Assembly: GCA_905147135.1 (NCBI GenBank)
Contig: LR990065.1
Coordinates: forward strand, 1,178,001-1,242,000
Source: Blastobasis lacticolella
Taxonomy: Eukaryota; Arthropoda; Insecta; Lepidoptera; Blastobasidae
Length of the DNA: 64,000 bases
Direction of reading: 5' to 3'
Shown here piece after piece: positions 11,220 through 21,905 of this stretch. Position numbers and translations under genes: made by a program. The first letter of the stretch is position 1; every line of letters begins with the position of its first letter. Below the pieces are notes generated by a model, which was not told where the DNA came from, ran no database searches, and saw nothing but the letters and a program-made list of their open reading frames with translations.

Positions 11220-12805
11220 TTTATATTATTTTATTTATAACACTTTATTGTACATTAAAGGAGATCGTAAAAATACAGTTTAAAACAATATAGGTACAAG
11301 GGCGGTCTTATCGCTGAGAGCGATCTCTTCCAGGCAACCATTTACACATAAACTGATCAAAGAATATTAATATAAACAATAGCAACTACTTAGATACATA
11401 TCCAATAATATAAACAATACATAACAAATTATTTAATAATACAATAAATAACAATATATTCCATATCTAGACTCAGACGAAGGACCTCATTTTTGTAAGT
11501 CTAGGAGATGTTGCTTCAATCTCCCCCGGAATACACCAGGTGTGTCAGAACACCTCACCTCACGGGGCAGAGCATTCCACAGACGCACCGACTGGACAGT
11601 AAATGATTTGCCCTAGAACCTCGTAGCATGACTGGGCATCACCAACGTTTGATCACGCGGAGAGCGGAGGGATCGACTTTGTACATAAGAGTCATACTGG
11701 AAGCACTCGCTGAGATATCGTGGCATGTAACAGCTGTCAAATAGTACACGATGCAATAGCGAGAGTACATGACTATTCCAGCGCTGACGAATGGGAAGCC
11801 ACCCAAGCCGAGCACGGAACTCTGACACATGATCGAACTTATGAAGGCAGAAAATAAACTTAATACAAAAATGTTGTAGACGCTCCAGCTTATGAAGTTG
11901 TTCCTCAGTCAGATCAGTGAAGCATGTGTCAGCGTAGTCCAGTATCGGAAGTAATATGGCCTGAACAAGCGCAATCTTGTTGGTATCAGAAGAAAATTGC
12001 GCAACCTTCTCATTGCCGATGACGAGGCGAACAGCTTGCGGCTGGTCTCGGCAATGTGTGGCCCCCAGGACAATGTCCTATCAATTATGACTCCTAGATT
12101 TTTAACAGACTCACTAAATGGCACGCAAACACCGTCAAAGCAAACACTGGGCAACGCCCCGTGGTCCACTCTCGCCAACATCCTCGAACTACCGATGATG
12201 ATTAACTGCGTCTTCAAAGCATTGATTTTAAGTTCATGCGAAGCACTCCAGTCTGCAATGCATTCCAGGTCACCATTTATAGTGTTAATAGCGTGAACCA
12301 ATTATCCGAAGTTGAGTGTGCATAAATTTGTAGGTTGTCAGGATAAAGGTGACAACTGGATCTAATGTTAACGGTGATGTTGTTTATAAAAAGAGCGAAA
12401 AGCGATGGAGAAAGGACACCACCCTGCGGAACACCAGCATCCACTTTACTCCACATTGAGAGGGAGTCATCCATACGAATCCGCTGACGTCGCCCTACTA
12501 AATAACTACCGAACCACTCAACAACATCCTCACAGATGTTAAGCGAGCGCATAATACCCAGGAGAACGTCATGGTCGACAGTGTTGATCGCATTGCTGAA
12601 GTCCAAGAGTGCTAGAACCGTAACATGACCACGCTCCGTCCCCATCCTGATGTCATCAGTTATTTTCACCAAAGCAGTGACAGTGCTGTGTCCTGGTCGG
12701 AAGCCAGACTGGAGAGGATTGAGGAGATTGTATTTAGTGAGATAAGCGGAAAGTTGGTAGTGGATAAGGAGCTCGAGGACTTTGGATAGGAATGATAGAA
12801 TGGAG
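11220..12805 (-). mobile_element. 5'-truncated CR1/Jockey-type LINE inserted in array unit B
   Basis: The element interrupts unit B at CGTACCTTACCTCG, which is continuous in units C and D. ACCTTA is present on both sides (11214-11219 and 12806-12811), a 6-bp target duplication, so ends and polarity are defined. The 3' end (left) has the AT-rich tail TTTATATTATTTTATTTATA, complement of an AATAAA-containing tail. Content is the C-terminal two thirds of a LINE RT (see the pseudogene entry). No endonuclease is present, consistent with 5' truncation on insertion. Confidence 0.8.
11480..12790 (-). pseudogene. Reverse transcriptase of the 11220-12805 LINE
   Basis: Minus-strand ORFs at 12277-12858 and 11909-12301, then a shifted frame to about 11490, together cover an RT. 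Visible blocks in order: 'ILSFLSKVLELLIHYQLSAY', 'NPLQSGFRPGHSTVTAL', 'LLDFSNAINTVDHDVLL', 'GVPQGGVLSPSLFALFINNI', a degenerate catalytic box 'YPDNLQIY' where YADD is expected, 'KNLGVIIDRTLSWGPHI', and the C-terminal 'RARLGWLPIRQRWNSHVLSL'. Substitution of the catalytic aspartates and the frame breaks make it inactive. The style fits the CR1/Jockey group; the clade is inferred. Confidence 0.75.
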
Positions 12806-12962
12806 ACCTTACCTCGTACGTTTGCTTCTATTATGTGTTTCGCATTTAAATAGGCCATAGAAACATATATTATACTTTGAAAAAATTATCTGGTTAATTC
12901 GTTTAGTTTTCTACTAGGTACTGTCTTTACTACAAAATAAAAAACTATAAAATAAATAATAG

Positions 12963-13184
12963 AGGCAACCGGAGATCGTCGTGCTGGCGCGTACCTCGGA
13001 CAACGTATTAGTTTGGCCATTCAACGAGGCAACGCCGCCAGCATTCTTGGAACGCTTCCGCTTGGCAGTGATCTAGAATCAGTTTTTTATATGTAATTTA
13101 TTTTTTGTCTTAAATATTTATTTCGTTTGATAGTTTTAAGTTTGTACATATTAAAATGCAATAATAATAATATAATATTAATAA
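12963..13184 (+). mobile_element. LINE 3'-end fragment in array unit B
   Basis: Unit A reads straight through AAATAAATAATAGACCACTT. Unit B has 222 bp extra at that point. The insert opens with a GC-richer segment whose + frame reads 'LGQRISLAIQRGNAASILGT', a C-terminal peptide I have seen at the ends of insect retroelement ORFs. It closes with an AT-rich UTR ending in AATAATAATAATATAATATT, a typical LINE tail. It is a severely 5'-truncated insertion. The family is not assigned with confidence. Confidence 0.6.
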
Positions 13185-13403
13185 ACCACTTATCTAAATT
13201 AAACTATCACACTTTGTTTCCATAACTATCTCTTTAGCTTGGATAAGATTTAATGTCCTTGGTTAACTAACCTGTGTTTATTTAACCTAAACCTAGCTTA
13301 GATAAATAGTTAGTATTATTATTATTATATTAAGTGGGCTTTTCAAGACTAAGCGTCCTAGTATCACTGCGGCCATTGCTGATCTATTGTGATCGCCTCT
13401 AGC

Positions 13404-13798
13404 TTACAGTTCAGTGCTAATCCCTACAGCTTCTATGAACTGTATTAGGTTCTTAGCACTGATATCGTGCACCTCATCGGGTAGTAGCTGGAATTTACCA
13501 AGATGGATGCTACGTTTGCGCATCAGGGCTTCGCACTTGCAGATCAAGTTTAGAGGCGTTTCCTTGTCCTCCTTACAGAATCTGCAGTCCTTCGTACTGC
13601 TGATCTTTAGGTTAAACATGTGCTTATTCATCCCACAGTGACCAGTCAGCGCCCTTACCAGGAACCGCAATTTATTTCTACTGAGTAGTAAACGTTCTTT
13701 AGCATGTAGTCTATTGTAGGCCTAGATTAATGCTTTAGAATGGTTTAGGCCTGGCTGCTTATTCCAGTGCTCTAATGATTGCTCTTTGCAATTTGTTT
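13404..13798 (-). pseudogene. C-terminal Cys/His region of the I/LOA-type LINE ORF2
   Basis: The minus ORF 13404-13670 contains 'RFLVRALTGHCGMNKHMFNL' and 'CRFCKEDKETPLNLICKCEA'. This gives a C-x2-C...(H position replaced by L)...C pattern. Such a segment closes ORF2 after RNase H in I/LOA/R1-type elements, where C-x2-C-x8-H-x4-C is usual; here the histidine is not evident (LNLICKC), another sign of decay. It is separated from RNase H by the insertion at 13799-14034. Confidence 0.7.
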
Positions 13799-14034
13799 GC
13801 TTGTGTTTCTGCCGGTGAGTAAGGTTTCCAGAGCTCCATGGGGTGGGAATTTGGGGATCCGTGGCTTTGGCAGTGGAGGGATATTTGCCTTTCTGCTGCC
13901 AGAGTAACGTGTTATAGAGGTGGGCAACGCATTGGCGATAGTCTCGGTGTTGCTTATGTCTATAGGCAGTGGTGACCGCTTTCCATCAGGTGGCCCGCTT
14001 GCCTGTTTGTCTATCGTATAACATAAAAAAAAAA
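13799..14034 (+). mobile_element. LINE 3'-tail insertion (copy 1 of a dispersed tail family)
   Basis: From TGTGTTTCTGCCGGTGAG to an A-tail at 14024-14034 (CATAAAAAAAAAA). It interrupts the ORF2 of the I/LOA-type LINE between RNase H and the Cys/His region. A near copy lies at 56195-56418 in a Nup98 intron, so the ends are well supported. Its + frame ends like the C-terminus of CR1-type RTs ('YRGGQRIGDSLGVAYVYRQW' compared with 'LRGRQRVGDAPGIANVHRLR' at 62800). A possible TSD TTGT is too short to be sure. Confidence 0.7.
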
Positions 14035-14049
14035 TTGTCCGTAGGGTCA

Positions 14050-14614
14050 GTTTGACTAAGCTTTTAGGTATGCCACAAAATGGTTCTGGACCATGTGTTG
14101 TGGAAACACTACCAGCCTTAGCTAGATCGTCTGCAATTTCATTGCCGACGATCCCTTCATGTCCTGGGAACCAACGTAGAATTACTTGGTTTTTCTCACC
14201 CAAGGAATTGAGAACATTCACGCAGTTTAGCACCAATCTAGAACTCACAGAGTCTGATAGGGCCAATAGAGCTGCTTGACTATCTGAGTGTATATAAATA
14301 CAATGGTTCACGTAGTGCCTTTTGAGGTTTATGTCCGCACATTCCAAAATTGCGTAAACCTCGGCTTGAAATATAGAGGCGTGCTTGCCCATGTTTAGGT
14401 ATTTCTTAACCCTAGGTCGCTCCCCATATATTCCACTACCCACGTGATGGCCTGTTTTGGATCCATCTGTGTACCAGATCAGGCTCCCTTTTTTCCAGGA
14501 AATTTGGCTGTTAAGCCACTCATCCCTTTCTGGGAGCTCTACAGTGTAAAGTTTTTCGTGTTTACACTGAGGAATCATCATACAGACATGCATACCTAGT
14601 ATTTTATTGCCCAT
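14050..14614 (-). pseudogene. RNase H domain of the I/LOA-type LINE
   Basis: On the minus strand the ORF ending at 13772 opens at 14614. It reads 'LIWYTDGSKTGHHVGSGIYG' (first catalytic Asp in YTDGSK), 'IFQAEVYAILECA' (Glu), 'IYIHSDSQAALLALS' (Asp in SDSQAA) and 'RWFPGHEGIVGNEIADDLAK' (final His/Asp). All four acidic positions of an RNase H type I fold are visible. Possession of RNase H after RT separates the I, LOA and some R1 groups from Jockey and CR1. The last ~95 residues of the ORF come from the inserted LINE tail, not from the element. Confidence 0.8.
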
Positions 14615-14884
14615 GATCGCTTCCTGAAACGTCTTCAGAGTCTGTGAGAGCCAGTCCCCTCCCCTTGGATGGTTAGCCTGTGTATACTGGCCGCCGCCAC
14701 CATTTGCAAATGCAGATGTAGCGGCGGAAGATCCAGAACATCATCCAGGGCCGCTCCAGGGGCGGTTGTCATGGCTCCTGTGACCAAAAGGCACGCCGTT
14801 CTCTGTAAGCCGCTCAGTAAATTAATCACAGTCTCCTGGTTGGCTTTTCTATGGAGGCATACATTATTATGGGTCTTACTATAG

Positions 14885-16068
14885 TTATATAAAGCCACAG
14901 GGAATTTTTTGGTTCAAACCCCAGGTTTTCCCTGCCAGTCGATTGGAAATGCCCAAGGCTATTTTAGCCTTCTGTAGTATTGCATTTAGATGGCTGCTCC
15001 AGGTCAGTTTTTGATCAAGTATTAAGCCCAGACATTTCACTTCCTTAGAAAAGTCTACAGTTTTTCCATCCAACCGCGGTTTGACTAATCCGTCAAGTTT
15101 TCTCTTATTGGTAAATGGCACAATGACAGTTTTATTTGCATTTATGGACAGCTCGTTGTCCCTGCACCATTCATCAATAACATTCATCGCTCTTTGCATT
15201 ATGTATGACATCGTACTTTGGCAGAAGCCCCTGACAATTATCACAAGGTCATCAGCATAGCCTTGTGCATCTATCCTGAGCTCTGCCATTTTATGCAAGA
15301 GCTGATCTACCGCGAGGGTCCACAACAGTGGAGATAGTACCCCTCCTTGTGGACAGCCTCTGTTAGTAAATACTTCAAGCGAGCTTCCACGTAGGGCAAC
15401 CTTCGCTTTTCGGTTTGAGAGCATTGCTTCCACCCATCTGACTGTTGTACTGTCGATCATTTTTTCAGTGAGTCCTTGAATTAAGGTCTTTGTTGGGGTA
15501 TTGTCAAAAGCGCCCTCAATATCTAAAAACGCACATAGTGCAATTTGTTTATCCTCTAATGCCTTTTCGATCTTATCTGCCAAGTTTAAAAGGGCAGTTT
15601 CAGTCGACTTTCCTTTTACGTATCATGTTGAGTGTAATGAATAGGGTTTCCATTTTTTATTGTTTCCCTATTGTGAGTATCCAGAATTTTCTCCAGTGTC
15701 TTTAACATAAATGAACTTAGACTGATGGGCCGGAGGGATTTCGGTTGGGAATAGTCTCTCTTACCAGCCTTTGGAATAAAGAGGACTTTGACCATGGCCC
15801 ATTCTTCTGAAATATGTCCCCAGGCGTAACTTGCTCTGAAGATTTTTACCATGTGGGGGAGTAGAATCTCTATTCCCTGCTGCAGTAGAGCAGGAAATAT
15901 GCCGTCCTCTCCACATGTCTTACAGAGTTTAAAGGTTTTGACGGCGCATCTTACCTGAGAAGGTCTAATAATGAGATAAGCCCTCCTCCAGTCATCGACA
16001 TTCGGTCGACATGGTTGAGCGGAGTGCACTCTCCCACCAGACGCTCCAGGAAAATGGGTCGATATCAA
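14885..16068 (-). pseudogene. Reverse transcriptase of the I/LOA-type LINE
   Basis: Two minus ORFs, 15616-16068 and 14885-15583, split one RT. The first has 'AVKTFKLCKTCGEDGIFPAL', 'EEWAMVKVLFIPKAGKRDYS' and 'LRPISLSSFMLKTLEKILD'. The second has 'ALCAFLDIEGAFDNTPT' (first catalytic Asp), 'NRGCPQGGVLSPLLWTLAVD', the YADD box in 'AQGYADDLVIIVRG', and 'KCLGLILDQKLTWSSHLNAI'. The catalytic YADD is intact, but the frame is broken near 15600 and again before RNase H (14635-14898 continues in another frame). 'FLDIEGAFDNT' is characteristic of the I/LOA/R1 lineage. Confidence 0.85.
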
Positions 16069-16189
16069 TAAACTTAAAGTTTATTTTTCGTCTGCTGTAT
16101 AGTCCCCGTATGGGTACTATAGCAGTCCGATTTGGTTAGGTTTGTCTTGCGCGAGGAAATTGTATATTCTTGCACTTTGCGGTGTGTTA

Positions 16190-17203
16190 TTTACCCCCTC
16201 GCAGAACTTTTTCCACGTCTCTCGCTAGACTTCCTAATTTCATTATTGTATTCTGTTAAGGCTTTTCGATAGGTGTCCCAATCGAGGGTTCTTTTAGCCT
16301 TATTAAACAGTTTCCTAGTTTTACTTCTGAGCCTTTCCAGCTTAGCGTTCCACCACGGTCCTTTTGGTAGACATTTGTTTCTCAGGACAACTATCTTCAT
16401 AAGCTTTGATTATGCTATTTGAGGTAACCGCCACTGCTATGTCTAAAATATCTTTAGTCTTGATTGTTTTAGGAACTTCCGCTAGATACAATTTGATTTT
16501 GTCTCTAAAAACAGCCCAATCAGTGGTTCTGGGATTCCTAAAGTTGGTTTTCTGATTTGGAAATGATCCTAACAAATCGAAACAGATATGTTTATGGTCG
16601 GACATTGACGGCTCATCGCTAACGTGCCAGTCTGTAATACGTCTAGCCAGATCATTAGTCGCAATGGTTATGTCCAACACCTCTTGACGTGCACGGGTTG
16701 CGAAGGTCGGTTTACATCCCCTATTCACCGCATGCAAGCCATTTGTTAGTAGAAAGTCATATAATCTACTATCTCTGCTGTTCACATCTGAGCTACCCCA
16801 TTCAGTGTGGTGGGCGTTTGCGTCGCATCCTACGAGCAGCTGCAGCTTGTGTCGGCGGGCGTACTCCGTCATACGCGCCAGGTCTTCAGTAGGGTCTTCC
16901 TTCTCGCCTGGAAGATAGGCCGAGCACACAAGAGTTTTGGCCTCGCTCCCTTTGATGGCTAAAATGGCTGCTACAATGTCATCGTTACACAACTCTGCAA
17001 CAGTCAATTTTGCTGCCTTTGTTGAAAATTATCTTACTGGCAGCGTTGAGTCCCAGAATTTTGGAGTGTGACACCCAGGGCCCTTGTATGAGGGCGAGGT
17101 CAGCCCTTCCTTCGCGAAGCCACTTCTTAACCACAGCGCTTGCTGCCGCAGCATGATGAAGATTGGTCTGCAAGAGCCTTACCCTTTTGCCCTGGATTGC
17201 CAT
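16190..17203 (-). pseudogene. APE-type endonuclease of the I/LOA-type LINE
   Basis: Two minus ORFs (16985-17203 and 16342-17007) give an AP-endonuclease-like domain. It starts 'RVRLLQTNLHHAAAASAVVK' with 'ADLALIQGPWV' (Gly replaces the expected catalytic Glu of ALIQEPW), then 'LLVGCDANAHHTEWGSSDVN' (Asp/Asn of the active site) and 'SMSDHKHICFDL' (catalytic Asp/His). A frameshift near 17010 separates the halves. A third ORF (16191-16400) carries the linker 'GPWWNAKLERLRSKTRKLFN' between endonuclease and RT. The E to G change alone would be expected to abolish nicking. Confidence 0.8.
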
Positions 17204-18702
17204 TAATTTGGATGTTGAGCCCCGACCCCGGGCCTACCCCTTCCTTTCGGTGGACGTGAACGTCCGCGTCCAGTCTGGACGATGCCCCGAGCCGATCCCC
17301 TACCTCCAAGAGCACCCCGCCCTCTGGCAGCGAAGTTTTAAGGAGGTCCAGTTTCCAAGGACTAGGGCCCAGACACTCCTTGCTGCTTAGACGGCGTCGG
17401 CGTCGCGGGCACTGGAGCCTGCGTAGTATTCGAGGTAGAGGTACCTGGTTGTATAGGGTCCTCTTTGTTTTGGTCGTGATCCTGAAGACTATGCTCCTAA
17501 AACCAAGGGCGGCCTTGCTCTGATTCCCCTTCAGGGTCTCCACAGAGGCGTCGTCCACCGCAAAGGTGGCGATTACACCCCCCTCTTCTTTCCTGCTGTG
17601 GAGAACCTTCTAGAGCTCAGTATTGAGTCCCCCGTTCTGTGTTCGCAGCAGGCTTACCGCCTCCAAGGACTGGGCTTCACTAATGGGAATGAAGGTGGTG
17701 ACTACCGCTGGCTTGGGCAATTCGCTCTCCTGCAAAACTGAGAGTTTTGCTTCTGGCCAGGGTTTTAGGTCCGGTACCACCTTCGTAAGCCAGTCCTTGC
17801 TGGTTTCATTCTCACATACCACCAGGATCCATCCCGGCTTATGTGAGAAAGAAACGAACTTGGGCCCCTCTCCCCTAGTCTCCCTATGAATAAGGAGTAT
17901 AAGGGAGCGGCGCACAAGCCCCACTTGTTCCTCAGTTAATGGGGATTCGCCACGTATTCCAACTTTAGAAGACCCCGCCACTTCACTGAAGGTCGGTTTC
18001 ACCCTACTCTCCAGTGTGGTCTTAGAAGCCTTCTTCAGCTGGCACTTTGGTGAATCCTCCTCCGAGCGAGTGCGCTTTGCCGCCTTCGACAGGGGGAATC
18101 TGAGGAATGTCCTTCCAAGGTTGACGACAGAGGACGAATGCCTCCTTGGCGCTAACGTCTGCCACCCTCAACCTTTTGAAGCGCTTACGGGCTGCACCAG
18201 AGAGCTTTTTACGGCCCCCCGATTTGATGCATACAGAGGTCGTATCCTCTGTTGGGTTTGGCACATTGCTGTCACCTTCCCCAGGATTCTCCCTCATGGA
18301 CACATCATCTTGTCTGGGTGGTGGGGAGGCCAAGAGCACTCCCTCCTCCACAGAAACAATCTCCACCACTTCCATGGCAGAGACATCGGATTGATTATTG
18401 GAAACGATTTTGTTTGTATACATGCACGTCCCACGAGTAGCTAGGGAAATACAGGTCCACTCCGGCAGAGCTCCGCATGCCGGAGTAAAGGCATAAATAC
18501 CCCCCGAGGTGCCCAGGTATCGGAGGTGCACCGTTAAAGGCCGGGCTCCCCCCCGGCCACGCAGCCCTCGGCACGGTTCGCTTTTACGCCTTTTACGTCT
18601 TGGCTTGGGACCAGTCTCCTTGCACCCGACTAGCAAGAACCCCGTAGGCGCAATACACCAATACTTTGCTATTGGTGTCTTGCGCCCCAGGATAGTCCAC
18701 AA
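17127..18702 (-). pseudogene. ORF1 of the I/LOA-type LINE, DUF4780-like
   Basis: Three frames make up ORF1: 18022-18702, 17610-18002 and 17127-17558. The likely start is the Met near 18422 ('MYTNKIVSNNQSD'), because upstream sequence reads as UTR. The first part is Ser/Pro/charged with a basic patch 'GRKKLSGAARKRFKRLR'. The middle has 'TEEQVGLVRRSLILLIHRET', 'GPKFVSFSHKPGWILVVCEN', 'PWPEAKLSVLQESELPKPAV' and 'QNGGLNTEL', which I recognise as the DUF4780 region found in ORF1 of insect LOA/I-type LINEs. The product would be an RNA-binding particle protein. Two frameshifts make it a pseudogene. Confidence 0.65.
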
Positions 18703-18739
18703 GACAAACCCTGTCGATCCAGTGTAAGATCCTCATTGG

Positions 18740-19203
18740 CAATTCCTATCCACCATTCCGATTTCTATTCCTACTCCTTCACTGTTCATGCGGCAAGACT
18801 TTGGAATTCTCTTCCGCACGAAGTGCGTGACAGCCAGTCTATTGCCGTTTTCAAAAAGCGTGTAAAAGAGTTTTATCTATCACAGAGTGCTCCTAAGTTG
18901 TAGATAATGTATATGTATGTAGTATATAGTATTGATATGTATGTATGTATGTGTATGTATATATTTGTAGGTATTTATGTGTGTAAGTAGAATGAATATA
19001 GTTATATATATATGCCTTTTTAGAGATAGGTAATATTGTGCACGTCCTATCGGCGTCTCATGATCACATCACGCTTCCGAAGGCCTGCTGGAAGAGATTT
19101 CTTTTAGAAATAAGTAGCGCCTGTTGTGCCATTTATTACTTTGCCTGTTTTTCACGATGTATTTCCTGTGCACAATAAACTGTTAAATAATAAATAAATA
19201 AAT
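18740..19203 (+). mobile_element. CR1/Jockey-type LINE 3' end inserted in the I/LOA 5' UTR
   Basis: The + frame reads 'LWNSLPHEVRDSQSIAVFKK' followed by 'RVKEFYLSQSAPKL' and a stop (~18900), the usual last residues of a CR1/Jockey RT. A 3' UTR with the stem GCCTGCTGGAAGAGATTTCT follows, then CAATAAACTGTTAAATAATAAATAAATAAATAA. It is a 5'-truncated insertion. No convincing TSD was found. Confidence 0.7.
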
Positions 19204-20003
19204 AATAGTTACTAGCCGACCCCCAGGCGCACCGGCGCGCCGTTTGCGTTCCAGCAGGAAGTTCCGAGGAATTTCCCATCTGGAATGCAACCGGCTACGC
19301 ACACGCGGAGGTGGACTGATGTTCGCGCCCCAAAATATAGTTAGTAGGTAATTCATAAAATAATATACCTATATTAAATTACGAGATTGAAGAACAGCTT
19401 ACATTTGGACGGTGTTGGGTGCCGAATGTAGGTACTTATCCTTATCAAAATGTTACTTCGATTATTTATAGATGTAGATTCTGATTAAAGCGGTCAATGG
19501 TGAAGTGGAGGAAAACAGGTACGATACATATTCAGGTAATACGGGGCGAATCTGTGCACTCTAATGAAGAAAGACGGGGGAGTCAGGCCGATTGCTGTAG
19601 GCACAACCATTCGGAGACTCGCTTCCAAAATTTGTTGTGAAAATTTGCTCCTAAATTAACGTCTATTTTTCAGCCGATTCAGCTTGGTTTTGGGACCAAA
19701 GGTGGCTGCGAAGCCGCAATACACGCCTTGCGTACTTTTATAACCAGCATGTTATTAGTATAATAATCAACACAATATAGTATAGTAATAAATATAGTAT
19801 AATAATTTAGCAACAAAAATCAATTAATATTATTACATCTAATCAAATAAGTACCTCGCCAGAGCCAGTCCTTGAAAATGATTGTAGGCACTGGGATTGT
19901 AAATCATTTGATGACTGTTGTTTGCATGTTACAGATGAAATTGGGCTTGATGGTAAGTTTATTTTTACTTTTGCGTTTATTCATTTAATAAAATAAAAGG
20001 CGT

Positions 20004-20595
20004 GGGGTTAATGTCCCAGCTGTGCCTTGCGCACGAGGGCCCGTGATCCGCTTTGACTATGATTCAGGAATTGGCAGATTAGGTTATTACAGTGGAGCGA
20101 CTGTCATTTGACCTCCATAGCCCTTCTACCAGGGAAACCTGACCAGATTGGATCATGGTTTCACCCTGAATGTATAAGCGAGCGGCCACACAGAAAAGAC
20201 TCAGACACGTCGCGGACAGGGCACAGACGGGACGCGGACGCGACTTAAAACATACAGAAAAGACAGGGCAAGGACGCGGCGCCGTCGCGGATCAGTCAAG
20301 AGCGTAGGCAAGACAAGGACAACAAGCGTTGCGGGCGAGGCCCGGCTCCCCGCGCCCCGCCCACACCCCCGCTCTCGCCGCGGCGCGCCCGCGTCCCGTC
20401 TTTTCTGTATGTTTTAAGTCGTGTCTACGACGCGTCCTCGCCCTGTCCTAGCCACGTCTTTTCTGTATGTTTTGCGTCGCGACTTTCTATACATTTAGTA
20501 TGAAAGTAAATTGAACGGGCGCCGCGTCTGCGACGTGTCTGCGTCTTACGTCTTTTCTGTGTGGCCGCTCGCTAAGTTTCATCACGATATTTTCA
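20004..20595 (-). repeat. Antisense SINE body in array unit C, split by a MITE
   Basis: Same SINE body as in units A and B. It runs from GGGTTAATGTCCCAGC to CACCCTGAATGTATAA, is interrupted by the 20178-20572 MITE and resumes TAAGTTTCATCACGATATTT. Confidence 0.75.
20178..20572. mobile_element. MITE, 395 bp, TSD TAA (PIF/Harbinger-like)
   Basis: Terminal inverted repeats GCGAGCGGCCACACAGAAAA / TTTTCTGTGTGGCCGCTCGC, continuing inward with AGACG blocks. TAA is duplicated at 20175-20177 and 20573-20575. The other array units read GAATGTGTAAGTTTCATC without interruption, giving an empty site. The interior is GC-rich with internal inverted segments (ACATACAGAAAAGAC versus GTCTTTTCTGTATGT) and no ORF. 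A 3-bp TWA target is the hallmark of PIF/Harbinger; the assignment is inferred from TSD only. Confidence 0.85.
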
Positions 20596-21449
20596 CTCCC
20601 CGTATGAGCATGGGTTAGTATTTAACTAATACACATAACTTAGAAAATAGTCATTGGTACATGGCGGCGGCAGTGGGATTAGAACCCCGGTACGTCTCAC
20701 GTACCTTACCTCGTACGTTTGCTTGTATTATGTGTTTCGCAGTTAAATAGGCCATAGAAACATATATTATTCTTTGATAAAATTATCTGGTTAATTCGTT
20801 TAGGTTTCTTCTAGGTACTGTCTTTACTACATAAAAGTCTTAACATCTAAATAAAAGTACCGTAGAAAAACTACCTATTTAGCTTGGATAACATTTAATA
20901 TCCTTGGTTAACTAACCTGTGTTTATTATTACTATTATTAGGTAGGTAGTCATTATCACCTAAACCTAGCTTAGATAATAATACAACAAAATAATAAAAA
21001 TAATAGACTTAGTAAGTCATAAAATAATATCCCTATATTAAACTACGAGATTGAAGCACAGCATGCATTTGGAAGGTGTTGGGTGCCGAAACTAGGTACT
21101 TATCCTTATCAAAATGTAACTTCGATTATTTATAGATGTAGATTATGATTCAAGCGGTCAATGGTCAAGTGGAGGAAACAGGTACGATACATATTCAGGT
21201 AATACGGGGCGAATCTGTGCGCTCTAATAAAGAAAGTCGGGGGAGTCCTATTTCTAGCAACAAAAAGCAATTATTATTATTACATCTAATCAAATAAGTA
21301 CCTCGCCAGAGCCAATCCTTGAAAATGATTATAGGCACTGGGATTGTATAACATTTGATAACTGTTGTTTACTTGTTACAGATTAAGTTGGGGTTGGTGG
21401 TAAGTTTACTTTACTTTTGCTTTTATTCATTTAAATAAATAATCAGCTT

Positions 21450-21905
21450 GGGATTAATGTCCCGGCTGTGCTCTCGCGCACGAGGGCCCGGGATCCGCTT
21501 TGACTATGATCCAGGATTTGGTAGATCAGGTTATTACAGTGGAGCGACTATCATTTGACCTCCATAGCCCTTCTACCAGGGAAACCTGACCAGTAGCCGT
21601 ATTCAGAATGGCTCGGAAATCGGATTCGGATACGGAATCGACAAAGGACCCCGCAAAAGTTCCTTGGAAAATCTAGATTCAGTTAATTTTGATGAAATTT
21701 TCATATGTTAAAGAGAGTAGAGTTTCCGTGGAATCTGTCGGTATTCACAGTTTTCGAATCGATCGACACGGATTCGCCGCTCACGAATTTCGTGTCGAAT
21801 CGTTCGGAAACGGTTTCGAATCATTGTGAATACGGCTACAGATTGGATCATGGTTTCACATTCAGTCTCCTGAATATGTAGGTTTCATTGCGATATTTTC
21901 ACTCA
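21450..21905 (-). repeat. Antisense SINE body in array unit D, split by a MITE
   Basis: Homologous to the SINE bodies in units A-C. It is interrupted at GAAACCTGACCAG by the element at 21594-21838. Confidence 0.75.
21594..21838. mobile_element. Fold-back MITE, 245 bp, TSD CAG
   Basis: Terminal inverted repeats TAGCCGTATTCA / TGAATACGGCTA, with further complementary inner sequence (GAATGGCTCGGAAATCGGAT against GGAAACGGTTTCGAATCATT, imperfect). The target trinucleotide CAG is present on both sides (21591-21593 and 21839-21841). Units A-C read GACCAGATTGG uninterrupted. There is no coding potential. The superfamily is unassigned: 3-bp CAG is not the TWA of Harbinger, nor the TA of mariner. Confidence 0.8.

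Larger units (their letters stand above)
13316..19336 (-). mobile_element. Near full-length I/LOA-type LINE inserted in array unit B
   Basis: A ~6.0-kb insertion flanked by ATAGTTAGTA at 13306-13315 and 19337-19346, a 10-bp target duplication within array unit B. On the minus strand it ends in a TAA-repeat tail (13316-13333 reads TTATTATTATTATATTAA on +), typical of I-group LINEs. Reading 5' to 3' on minus: a GC-rich 5' UTR (19336-19204), ORF1 with a DUF4780-like region, then endonuclease, RT, RNase H and a C-terminal Cys/His region. Two later insertions disrupt it: a LINE tail in the 5' UTR (18740-19203) and a LINE/SINE-like tail at 13799-14034. Frames are broken in at least five places, so it is dead despite good structural preservation. 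Confidence 0.8.

Noticed and set aside
12277..12858. Host gene encoding a 193-aa protein
   Set aside because: The sequence is the RT of a truncated LINE with a damaged catalytic box; the ORF start also runs into array sequence.
18016..18444. 142-aa + strand ORF
   Set aside because: Shadow of LINE ORF1 on the opposite strand; no recognisable domain.
19204..19336. Independent GC-rich gene fragment or CpG island
   Set aside because: Its position between the TSD and ORF1 makes it the 5' UTR of the I/LOA-type LINE.
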